Shown: positions 1-5,093 of the stretch, piece by piece
Position numbering within the stretch: the first letter of the stretch is position 1
Layout: every line of letters starts with the position of its first letter
Assembly: GCA_945868195.1 (NCBI GenBank)
Contig: CAMBLP010000154.1
Coordinates: 1-5,093, forward strand
DNA: 5,093 bases
Direction: 5' to 3'
From: Bordetella parapertussis
GTDB lineage: Bacteria; Pseudomonadota; Gammaproteobacteria; Burkholderiales; Burkholderiaceae_B
The notes under the pieces: model-generated
Told to the model about the DNA's origin: nothing
Seen by the model: only the letters and a program-made list of their open reading frames with translations
Database searches by the model: none
Program-made: the position numbers and the translations under genes

Positions 1-933
1 ATGGCTTTGGGGTTGACTGTGACAGGCACGGCAATGGCTCAAAAATACCCTACCAAAACAATCACCATGTATGTGGCGTTTTCTGCTGGTGGTACGACTG
101 ACTTGACGGCGCGAGCCATTGCGCAGGGTATGGAGAAAATCCTCGGCGTTCCTGTCGCTGTTGAAAACAAAGGCGGCGGCGGTGGTACGGTGTCTGGCGC
201 GCTATTGGCGGCAGCCAAGCCCGATGGTTATACGCTCTTGGTCGCCTCCACGGGTCTGCTCAGTATGCGTCCAATGATGATGAAGGTAGCTTTCAAGCCT
301 TCGAGTTTTACGCCTCTGATCCAATATAGCGAGTATGTGGGTTCTCTCACGGTTCGCAAAGATGCACCTTACGACACGATTGAAAAATTTGTCGAGCATG
401 CCAAGAAAAATCCAGGCATGACTTATGCGTCTTCAGGTGTCAATACGCAGCAACAGATTGGTGTTGAAACCGTGGCTAAGTGCAAAGGTTTGACCTTTAA
501 ACATGTCCCACAAAAGGGTGGCTCGAACTCGAACACGCAGTTGATGGGCGGTCATATCGACTTTATCGCAGGCTCCGGCTCACACTTGCCTTTCGTTCAA
601 CAGGGTGAGTTCCGCGAGTTGCTCGTCCTCCATCGCGAGACGCGTGATCCTACTAAGCCTAATGTGCCTATTATGAAGGATATTGGTTGCCCACCAAGCA
701 ATCCAGCTCTTGGCATGATTGTGGTTGCGCCTGCGGGCGTTCCAGCTGATGTCGCTAAAAAACTTGAGCAAACAATGACGACTGTTGTCCAACAAGCTTC
801 ATTTCAAGAACTTCTCAAGCGGTTTAACCTTCCTTACGATTTTAAGGACAGCGCGCAGCTCAAGCAGGCTTTAGCAAAAGAGACCGAGTGGTATAAAAAA
901 TACCTTTCTGACAACAACCTGTTGCTGAAGTAG
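1..933 (+). CDS. Bug/TctC-family periplasmic solute-binding protein, probably 5'-truncated
   Basis: This is a periplasmic receptor of the Bug (TctC-like) family, which captures small, usually carboxylated, solutes; some members feed tripartite tricarboxylate transporters. The visible residues begin with the hydrophobic end of a signal peptide and an AMA-Q cleavage site (cut after about residue 13). They continue into the family hallmarks: YPTKTITMYVAFSAGGTTD (16-34), ENKGGGGG (55-62), KPDGYTLL (73-80), HVPQKGGSN (168-176), LMGGHID (181-187) and APAGVP (243-248). The mature part is about 297 residues, normal for the family. The ATG at base 1 coincides with the window edge and leaves an unusually short signal peptide without a basic N-terminus, so the true start is probably upstream. 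C161 and C230 could form a periplasmic disulfide (inference). No TctA/TctB membrane partners are in view, as is common for orphan Bug genes. The ligand cannot be predicted. Family call is very secure. Confidence 0.95.
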   Translation: MALGLTVTGTAMAQKYPTKTITMYVAFSAGGTTDLTARAIAQGMEKILGVPVAVENKGGGGGTVSGALLAAAKPDGYTLLVASTGLLSMRPMMMKVAFKPSSFTPLIQYSEYVGSLTVRKDAPYDTIEKFVEHAKKNPGMTYASSGVNTQQQIGVETVAKCKGLTFKHVPQKGGSNSNTQLMGGHIDFIAGSGSHLPFVQQGEFRELLVLHRETRDPTKPNVPIMKDIGCPPSNPALGMIVVAPAGVPADVAKKLEQTMTTVVQQASFQELLKRFNLPYDFKDSAQLKQALAKETEWYKKYLSDNNLLLK

Positions 934-971
934 GGCATTTAAGATGTTAAATGTTTACCGATAGAGTGTTG

Positions 972-997
972 AACGCCACCTGTTTAGGTGGCGTTTT
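972..997 (+). terminator. Rho-independent terminator after the Bug gene
   Basis: The sequence shows a perfect 9-bp stem, AACGCCACC (972-980) with GGTGGCGTT (987-995), closed by the 6-nt loop TGTTTA and running into TTTT (994-997). It starts 38 nt after the stop codon of the Bug gene. The GC-rich stem and T tract fit an intrinsic terminator, although the T run is short. It separates the Bug gene from the DUF2130 operon. Confidence 0.85.
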
Positions 998-1011
998 CAA
1001 TGTCGTGTCAA

Positions 1012-1032
1012 AATAATGAGAGTCTCATTATT
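1012..1032. promoter_or_regulatory. Perfect 21-bp palindrome upstream of the DUF2130 operon; candidate operator
   Basis: The left arm AATAATGAGA (1012-1021) is the exact reverse complement of the right arm TCTCATTATT (1023-1032) around a single central G. It ends directly against the AAGGG Shine-Dalgarno sequence (1033-1037) and 15 nt before the ATG. The AATAAT at 1012-1017 matches 5 of 6 bases of a -10 hexamer, though no good -35 is visible 16-18 nt upstream, so a repressor site over a promoter is plausible. The TAATGAGA-type half-sites resemble those of Fur-family boxes, but the internal spacing differs from the classical Fur box, so no regulator is assigned. In RNA it could instead form a 9-bp hairpin with a 3-nt loop beside the ribosome site. 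Confidence 0.5.
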
Positions 1033-1047
1033 AAGGGTTTAATCTTC

Positions 1048-2238
1048 ATGCATGAAATTATCTGCCCCCATTGCAGTAAAGCGTTCAAAATTGATGAGGC
1101 AGGCTACGCTGACATCCTCAAGCAAGTGCGTGATGGCGAGTTTGAGCAGCAATTGCACGATCGGTTGGAGCTGGCGGAGCAGGAGAAACGTAATGCAGTA
1201 GCGCTCGCTGAGGCGAAGCTCGCCAATGCATCGCAGCAGGCAGCTGCGGCCAAGGATGCGGAGATTCAGGCTCTGAAATCAAAGCTTGAGGCCGGTGGGA
1301 TGGCTCAGCAGCTTGCGATTGCTCAGGCACTCGCAAGTGTAGAAAAAGAGCGCGATGCACTCAAGAATGGTCTAGAGCGGTCGCAGCTTGAGAAAGCGCT
1401 CGCGGAAAAATCTCTCAAGGATAAATACGAAACGCAACTTAAGGATCGCGACGATGCGATCGAGCGTCTGCGCGATATGAAGGCGCGTTTATCGACCAAG
1501 ATGGTGGGTGAGACCTTGGAGCAGCACTGCGAGACGGAGTTCAACCGGATTCGTGCCACGGCGTTTCCAAGAGCGTATTTCGAGAAAGACAACGACGCTC
1601 GCTCCGGTAGTAAGGGTGACTTTATTTTTCGTGACGCAGATGAAGCGGGCACTGAGATTGTGTCCATCATGTTTGAAATGAAAAATGAAAGTGACTTGAC
1701 GGCAACCAAGAGCAAAAACGAGGATTTTCTCAAGGAGCTCGACAAGGATCGTAATGAAAAGAGTTGTGAGTATGCGGTGATGGTGTCGCTGCTCGAGCCT
1801 GACAATGAGTTTTACAACACGGGGATCGTGGATATGTTTCATCGCTACCCCAAAATGTATATCGTGCGCCCTCAGTTTTTTATTCCCATCATCACGTTGC
1901 TGCGTAACGCGGCGATGAATTCGATGAAATACAAAACCGAGCTTGCGCTGGTCAAGGCACAGAGCGTTGATATTACTAATTTTGAAAACGAGCTTGAGAC
2001 GTTCAAGAGTGCGTTTGCAAGGAACTATGATCTGGCGTCACAGAGGTTTCAAAAGGCGATCGACGAAATTGATAAATCGATCGATCATCTGCAAAAGACC
2101 AAGGAGGCTTTGCTCGGCACGGATCGTAATCTGCGCCTCGCCAACGACAAGGCGCAGGATGTGACGATAAAAAAGCTCACGCGAGGCAACCCGACGATGG
2201 CAGCGAAGTTTGCAGAGTTAAAGGAGGAGGGAAAATAA
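1048..2238 (+). CDS. DUF2130-family coiled-coil protein with PD-(D/E)XK-like signature
   Basis: This 396-residue protein of the DUF2130 (COG4487-like) family has no established biochemical role that I can name. The N-terminus carries a single CPHC knuckle (C6, C9), typical of these proteins. A long charged, Ala/Glu/Lys-rich coiled coil follows at about residues 28-150. The conserved core (about 154-290) contains KGDF with D191, then FEMK with E210 and K212. This is a D-x(18)-E-x-K arrangement like that of PD-(D/E)XK nucleases and the DNA-associated protein RmuC. A second coiled coil spans about 305-375. I chose the ATG at 1048, preceded by AAGGG (1033-1037). The frame also opens at a GTG at 988, but that lies inside the upstream terminator stem and would add 20 unlikely residues. 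The stop codon overlaps the next start (TAATG). It may be a cytoplasmic DNA-linked or structural protein; nuclease activity is inference. Confidence 0.88.
   Translation: MHEIICPHCSKAFKIDEAGYADILKQVRDGEFEQQLHDRLELAEQEKRNAVALAEAKLANASQQAAAAKDAEIQALKSKLEAGGMAQQLAIAQALASVEKERDALKNGLERSQLEKALAEKSLKDKYETQLKDRDDAIERLRDMKARLSTKMVGETLEQHCETEFNRIRATAFPRAYFEKDNDARSGSKGDFIFRDADEAGTEIVSIMFEMKNESDLTATKSKNEDFLKELDKDRNEKSCEYAVMVSLLEPDNEFYNTGIVDMFHRYPKMYIVRPQFFIPIITLLRNAAMNSMKYKTELALVKAQSVDITNFENELETFKSAFARNYDLASQRFQKAIDEIDKSIDHLQKTKEALLGTDRNLRLANDKAQDVTIKKLTRGNPTMAAKFAELKEEGK
2221..2230 (+). promoter_or_regulatory. Strong Shine-Dalgarno for the flavin reductase-like gene
   Basis: AAGGAGGAGG lies within the last codons of the DUF2130 gene. 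Its AGGAGG core (2222-2227) ends 10 nt before the ATG at 2238, and a second GGAGG register sits 3 nt closer. It fixes the start in the TAATG overlap and suggests efficient translation of the second gene, helped by coupling to the first. Confidence 0.8.
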
Positions 2239-2873
2239 TGGAAATCGACATAACTGCGCTGGCTCCGATCGAGCAATATAAGCTGTTGGCTTCGACGGTC
2301 GTACCCCGTCCTATTGCACTGGTCACGACAATATCAGATGAGTTTGGTGACAATGCTGCGCCGTATAGTTTTTTCAACTGCATGGGCGAGGATCCGCCCG
2401 TCATGGTCTTAGGTCTCGAGACTAAAAGGCACAATCAGGCCTTAAAAGATACGACCGTCAATATTCGAGACAACGGTCAGTTTGTCATTCATCTGGTCGA
2501 TGAGGCGATGGCTCAAGCGATGAATATCTGTGCGATTGATTTCCCAAGCAACATTTCTGAGGTCGAGGAGGCTGGCCTGACGCTCACCTCTTCTCGAGTC
2601 GTTCGTCCAAAGCGGATCGTCGAAGCCCCCGTCGCGTTTGAGTGTGAAAAAATTGCACTGCTACAAATTGGCCCTACTCGCAATATCGCGATCGGCAAAG
2701 TTGTCAGAATGCACGTGCGAGATGGGCTGTTGGATCCCGTTACCCATCACATTAATCCTGAACTTTACCGCCCGATTGGTAGAATGTTTGGTAAGTTGTA
2801 TTCGCGTTTGACCGATCACTTCGAGATGGAAGTTCCTAGTTATGAAGCATGGCAGCGTGAACGTGGGTATTAA
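2238..2873 (+). CDS. Flavin reductase-like domain protein (FMN-binding split barrel)
   Basis: This 211-residue cytoplasmic protein belongs to the flavin reductase-like/DIM6-NTAB family (COG1853 type). Members bind FMN in a split beta-barrel and act as NAD(P)H:flavin oxidoreductases, or as flavoproteins of unknown substrate. Visible family features are the strand STVVPRPIALVTT (19-31), NAAPYSFFN (39-47), DPPVMVLG (52-59), KDTTVNI (70-76), FVIHLV (82-87), the E-x-GLT segment (111-115), IGKVVRMHV (152-160) and a C-terminal RMFGKLYSRL (182-191). Length is normal and the ORF is intact. The start overlaps the preceding stop by one base and has a strong Shine-Dalgarno. The 3' end overlaps the cupin gene by 32 nt. 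Together these place it in the middle of a three-gene operon. No monooxygenase partner is visible, so it may act alone or with the adjacent cupin (inference). Confidence 0.92.
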   Translation: MEIDITALAPIEQYKLLASTVVPRPIALVTTISDEFGDNAAPYSFFNCMGEDPPVMVLGLETKRHNQALKDTTVNIRDNGQFVIHLVDEAMAQAMNICAIDFPSNISEVEEAGLTLTSSRVVRPKRIVEAPVAFECEKIALLQIGPTRNIAIGKVVRMHVRDGLLDPVTHHINPELYRPIGRMFGKLYSRLTDHFEMEVPSYEAWQRERGY

Positions 2874-3540
2874 CAACGACTTCACCCAACGTATAGTTTT
2901 ACACACCCCTCAAATGGATTGGGTGGGATCGCCTGCCTCCGGTGTGCAACGTAAGATGCTTGATCGTGTGGGTGATGAAGTCGCGCGTGCCACTTCGGTC
3001 GTACGCTATGAACCGGATGCGACGTTTGCCGCGCATGTTCACGGCGGGGGAGAGGAGATCCTGGTGCTGGAAGGGGTGTTCTCAGATGAGCACGCACAGT
3101 ACCCAGTTGGGACGTATCTGCGTCATCCGCCGGGTAGCCAGCACAGTCCTTCTTCGCAAGCGGGTTGTATGTTGCTGGTCAAGCTCTGGCAGTTTTGCTC
3201 GGGTGACGATCAGTCAGTGCGGATCGATACTCGGACGGCACAGTGGTACCAGGGGATGGTACCGGGCTTGACCGTGCTGCCCTTGCATGAGTTCAATGGC
3301 GTGAATACGGCGTTGGTGCGCTGGGCGCCAGATACCGTGTTTAATCGTCATGTTCATCCTGGTGGCGAGGAAATTTTTGTGCTCGAGGGTGTTTTTCACG
3401 ACGAATATGGGAGCTATCCGGTGGGTTCGTGGATTAGGAGTCCCCGCTATAGTTTGCACACACCCTTTACCAAGTCCGAGGGAGCGTTGATTTATGTGAA
3501 AACCGGACATCTGGATGCGGAATTTCTGCCGCTTGCCTAG
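2842..3540 (+). CDS. ChrR-type bicupin, putative metal-binding protein
   Basis: This 232-residue protein is two tandem cupin domains of the type found at the C-terminus of the anti-sigma factor ChrR. Domain 1 has H65-x-H67-x3-E71 and H101; domain 2 has H170-x-H172-x3-E176 and H206. The spacing (+2, +6, +36) is identical in both copies and, as I recall it, equals the zinc-ligand spacing of the Rhodobacter ChrR cupin. Both copies repeat the GGEEI-VLEGVF-DE-YPVGS/T-R-P core, showing internal duplication. The ChrR N-terminal zinc anti-sigma domain is absent, so this is a free-standing cupin: possibly a metalloenzyme such as a dioxygenase or acetylacetone-cleaving type, or a sensor. The ATG at 2842 overlaps the previous gene by 32 nt with a weak GGAAG (2828-2832). 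GTG starts at 2857 (giving MNVGINNDFTQR, close to usual family N-termini) or 2863 are credible alternatives. No signal peptide is seen; likely cytoplasmic. Confidence 0.9.
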   Translation: MKHGSVNVGINNDFTQRIVLHTPQMDWVGSPASGVQRKMLDRVGDEVARATSVVRYEPDATFAAHVHGGGEEILVLEGVFSDEHAQYPVGTYLRHPPGSQHSPSSQAGCMLLVKLWQFCSGDDQSVRIDTRTAQWYQGMVPGLTVLPLHEFNGVNTALVRWAPDTVFNRHVHPGGEEIFVLEGVFHDEYGSYPVGSWIRSPRYSLHTPFTKSEGALIYVKTGHLDAEFLPLA

Positions 3541-3555
3541 CTTTTGCAATCAGAC

Positions 3556-3605
3556 ATGCTTTTTAAGCATTATTCGCTCATAATATGAGTAAATGAGAGC
3601 TTTTT
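3556..3605. other. AT-rich intergenic segment with two small hairpins; possible weak terminator or promoter
   Basis: The 130-bp gap 3541-3670 holds no gene. It contains ATGCTT-TTT-AAGCAT (3556-3570) and CTCAT-AAT-ATGAG (3577-3589). A second ATGAG follows at 3593-3597, then GAGC and a TTTTT run (3601-3605). GCTC (3576-3579) can pair with GAGC (3597-3600) just before the T run, so a weak terminator for the cupin operon is possible. CATAAT (3579-3584) matches 5 of 6 bases of a -10 box and could serve the next gene, but no convincing -35 is present. A transcription boundary here is likely; its exact nature is not resolved. Confidence 0.3.
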
Positions 3606-3670
3606 CTACTCTTGCCCGAGGACAATACCTTTGGCCATTGGTCGCGTTTCCGCAAGGTTATGGAGTTTAA

Positions 3671-4177
3671 ATGATGAGAGATGAGATGATCGTCGAAAAT
3701 ACGGATCAAGCTGATGCGCTGGCAAAGGAACTAACGCATTACAAGCGTCTTGATGCGGCAGGCCTTATTATTTCCTCATCCACAAAATGGAGTGTGGCGG
3801 CTTCTTTGATTCCAATTCCATTTTTGGATATGGCATCGCTTGGACTGGTTCAGGTCAATATGATTGTCGACATCACTAAGTTATATGATGAGAAAGTGAC
3901 AAGAAACGCTGTGCAAGGGGTCGTCTCTGTCCTATTTGGCACATTAGCCCCCTTTGGCGCAGCACATTTCGCAATGTCTTCCATTCCAAAATTTCTGCCT
4001 GGTTACGGAACAGCGGTTGGCGCTGTCACGTTGGCTACTGTTGGTGCTGCAGCCACGTATTCAATTGGTAAAATATTTGTGCGTCATTATGAAAATGGCG
4101 GTACCTTTAGTAATTTTTCAGCTTCCGCCGTTCAAGCCGAGCTCAAAAAAGAATTTACCAAGTCTTTAAAAGATTAA
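3671..4177 (+). CDS. Stand-alone DUF697-family membrane protein
   Basis: This 168-residue protein consists almost entirely of a DUF697-type domain, the hydrophobic module often attached to Era-like GTPases and related to the YcjF family. Matching features are SLIPIPFLDMASL (45-57), QVNMIVDITKLYDEKV (61-76), the Gly/Ala-rich hydrophobic stretch 82-104, a PGYGTAVGA hinge (110-118), a second hydrophobic stretch 119-131, and the closing GKIFVRHYENGGTFSNF (133-149). Residues 1-40 form a short polar helix. There is no P-loop (GxxxxGKS/T), so GTPase activity is not encoded here. Two membrane-inserting hairpins are likely. GGAG (3662-3665) lies 5 nt before ATG 3671 and 8 nt before ATG 3674; the latter start is equally good. 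The gene is lower in GC than the upstream trio and sits 46 nt before the SPFH gene with no terminator between, so co-transcription is likely. Function is unknown; a membrane partner of the SPFH protein is inference. Confidence 0.85.
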   Translation: MMRDEMIVENTDQADALAKELTHYKRLDAAGLIISSSTKWSVAASLIPIPFLDMASLGLVQVNMIVDITKLYDEKVTRNAVQGVVSVLFGTLAPFGAAHFAMSSIPKFLPGYGTAVGAVTLATVGAAATYSIGKIFVRHYENGGTFSNFSASAVQAELKKEFTKSLKD

Positions 4178-4223
4178 TTTAAATAAACACGTCATTTTTC
4201 ATGAATGATGATTTGAGAAAAAA
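4178..4223 (+). other. 46-bp AT-rich spacer between DUF697 and SPFH genes
   Basis: This short gap has no GC-rich hairpin with a T run, so no intrinsic terminator separates the two genes. It includes a small imperfectly spaced dyad (TCATT with AATGA, 4192-4208) and ends in GAGAAAAAA (4215-4223), a weak purine-rich ribosome site for the GTG start. The spacer supports a two-gene transcript. Confidence 0.5.
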
Positions 4224-5093
4224 GTGGCAACAATAAGTCGTAATTATTTTGCAAGAAAAAAGTATGCGTTTTTGCGATGGCTCGATGGCAAAATGCTGAC
4301 GTTTTTTTTGCTTATTTTGTTGTTCGTATCGGCTGCGATCGTTCTTTGGCCTCGCGTTGTTGTGATTATTCCAACGGGTGCCAATGGGGTTATTTATCGT
4401 CCTTTGGGTGATGGTGTAGATCTGACAGAACTAATAGGCGAAGGCGCAAATCTTATTCTTCCTTGGAATATAGTTACTCAATACTCGGTTCAAATCCAAC
4501 TCAAAGAGTTAAAGCTAGAGCTGATGACAGCGGATCTACTCAAGACAAACGTGACGGTATCTTTTCAGTACGAGGTCAATCCTTTCACCTTACCTTTTCT
4601 TCATAAATATGTTGGTTTGAATTATTTAGAAAAAATGATTATTCCGCAGGTGATCAAAGTCACCCGAGAAAAAGTCGCTAAGTTAAGTTCTCAAATTGCT
4701 TTTACTGGAGATATCGGTCAAGTGGCAAATGATATTGCCATCACCACAGATAGCCTCTTGGTACAACAGCTAAGTCCACCTGGTTTGAGCAATGTGCGAT
4801 TAATTCGTATCAGCTCGGTTCAAATAACATCCGTTGAATATCCCCCCGATGTGCAGAAAGCGATTGTCAACAAGCTTGTTGAGTCGGAAAATGCCGATAC
4901 TTACAAATTTAAAATACAAGCAGCGCGTTCCGAAGCTGAGCGCAAAGTGATCGAGGCTAACGGAATCAAGGGCTTTCAAGATATCGTCAACGAAGGTATG
5001 ACTGAAAACTATTTGAGGTACCGTGGTATACAGGCAACCGAAGAGTTGGCAAAGTCTACAAATGCGAAAACAGTTATTTTTGGTTCTGGTCCG
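4224..5093 (+). CDS. Prohibitin-like SPFH/band-7 membrane protein, 3' end cut by the window
   Basis: An open frame runs from a GTG at 4224 to the window end (290 codons, no stop). It encodes a prohibitin-like SPFH protein, a family that forms membrane-anchored rings in complexes that tune proteases and membrane organisation. Residues 1-23 are basic (RKK at 11-13) and a single transmembrane helix spans about 24-42, predicting N-in with the SPFH domain outside the inner membrane. The SPFH start is WPRVVVIIPTGANGVIYRP (42-60), then GEGANLILPW (72-81), YLEKMIIPQV, a VEYPP-KLVESE helix, the charged coil around AERK (238-241), and the family's closing block FQDIV (251-255) and YLRYRGIQAT (263-272) with AKTVIFGSG. 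Homologs end roughly 10-20 residues later. GTG 4224 follows GAGAAAAAA and is the first start after the in-frame stop at 4209; ATG 4293 at the membrane helix is the alternative. It is not HflK or HflC by its C-terminal block. Confidence 0.9.
   Translation, partial: MATISRNYFARKKYAFLRWLDGKMLTFFLLILLFVSAAIVLWPRVVVIIPTGANGVIYRPLGDGVDLTELIGEGANLILPWNIVTQYSVQIQLKELKLELMTADLLKTNVTVSFQYEVNPFTLPFLHKYVGLNYLEKMIIPQVIKVTREKVAKLSSQIAFTGDIGQVANDIAITTDSLLVQQLSPPGLSNVRLIRISSVQITSVEYPPDVQKAIVNKLVESENADTYKFKIQAARSEAERKVIEANGIKGFQDIVNEGMTENYLRYRGIQATEELAKSTNAKTVIFGSGP

Noticed and set aside
1..933. Complete Bug gene starting at base 1
   Set aside because: The ATG falls exactly on the window edge and lacks the basic start of a signal peptide, so it is treated as probably truncated.
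1012..1032. Classical Fur box
   Set aside because: The arms resemble Fur half-sites, but the symmetric spacing differs from the standard 19-bp box, so it is kept only as an operator for an unknown regulator.
1323..1805. A 160-codon minus-strand open frame opposite the DUF2130 gene
   Set aside because: It is Ser/Arg-rich, has no recognisable family, and lies wholly opposite a gene with clear coding character; it is an antisense shadow.
3214..3549. A 111-codon minus-strand open frame opposite the cupin gene
   Set aside because: No family features, and it fully overlaps the well-supported second cupin domain.
3627..3642. Imperfect 16-bp dyad ACC-TT-TGGCCA-TT-GGT upstream of the DUF697 gene
   Set aside because: Only 12 of 16 positions are symmetric, and it matches no known operator; chance is sufficient.
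4201..4236. Eleven-codon ORF (MNDDLRKKWQQ) overlapping the SPFH start, possibly a leader peptide
   Set aside because: It has no visible ribosome site and no attenuator-like structure follows; it is too short to support.

Overview
This window most resembles a chromosomal segment of a betaproteobacterium, probably of the Burkholderiales. The main clue is a Bug/TctC-type periplasmic binding protein, a family greatly expanded in that group. The order-level call is inference from gene families only; there is no rRNA or other marker. All six recognisable genes are on the + strand. I found no tRNA, rRNA, CRISPR array, insertion sequence or integrase.

Layout. (1) Bases 1-933 hold a Bug/TctC solute-binding protein whose 5' end is probably cut by the window edge. 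It is followed by a strong intrinsic terminator at 972-997. (2) A perfect 21-bp palindrome (1012-1032) lies directly upstream of a tightly packed gene trio. The trio is a DUF2130 coiled-coil protein with a PD-(D/E)XK-like D...ExK signature (1048-2238), a flavin reductase-like FMN-binding protein (2238-2873, 1-nt overlap), and a bicupin of the ChrR type with two complete metal-ligand sets (2842-3540, 32-nt overlap). The overlaps imply one transcript and translational coupling. (3) After a 130-bp AT-rich gap comes a second unit of visibly lower GC. It holds a small stand-alone DUF697 membrane protein (3671-4177) and, 46 nt later, a GTG-initiated prohibitin-like SPFH/band-7 protein (4224 to the window end, open at its 3' end, lacking perhaps 10-20 residues).

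How the genes may work together. The trio combines a possible nuclease-fold protein, a flavin enzyme and a metal-binding double cupin. This is compatible with a redox- or stress-linked role, but no substrate can be named. The DUF697/SPFH pair looks like a two-component inner-membrane module: an SPFH protein that would form a membrane-anchored ring, with a small hydrophobic partner that in other proteins is attached to GTPases. The least explained elements are this pair, the 21-bp palindrome and the trio's gene combination. None of them can be claimed as a new system from sequence alone.
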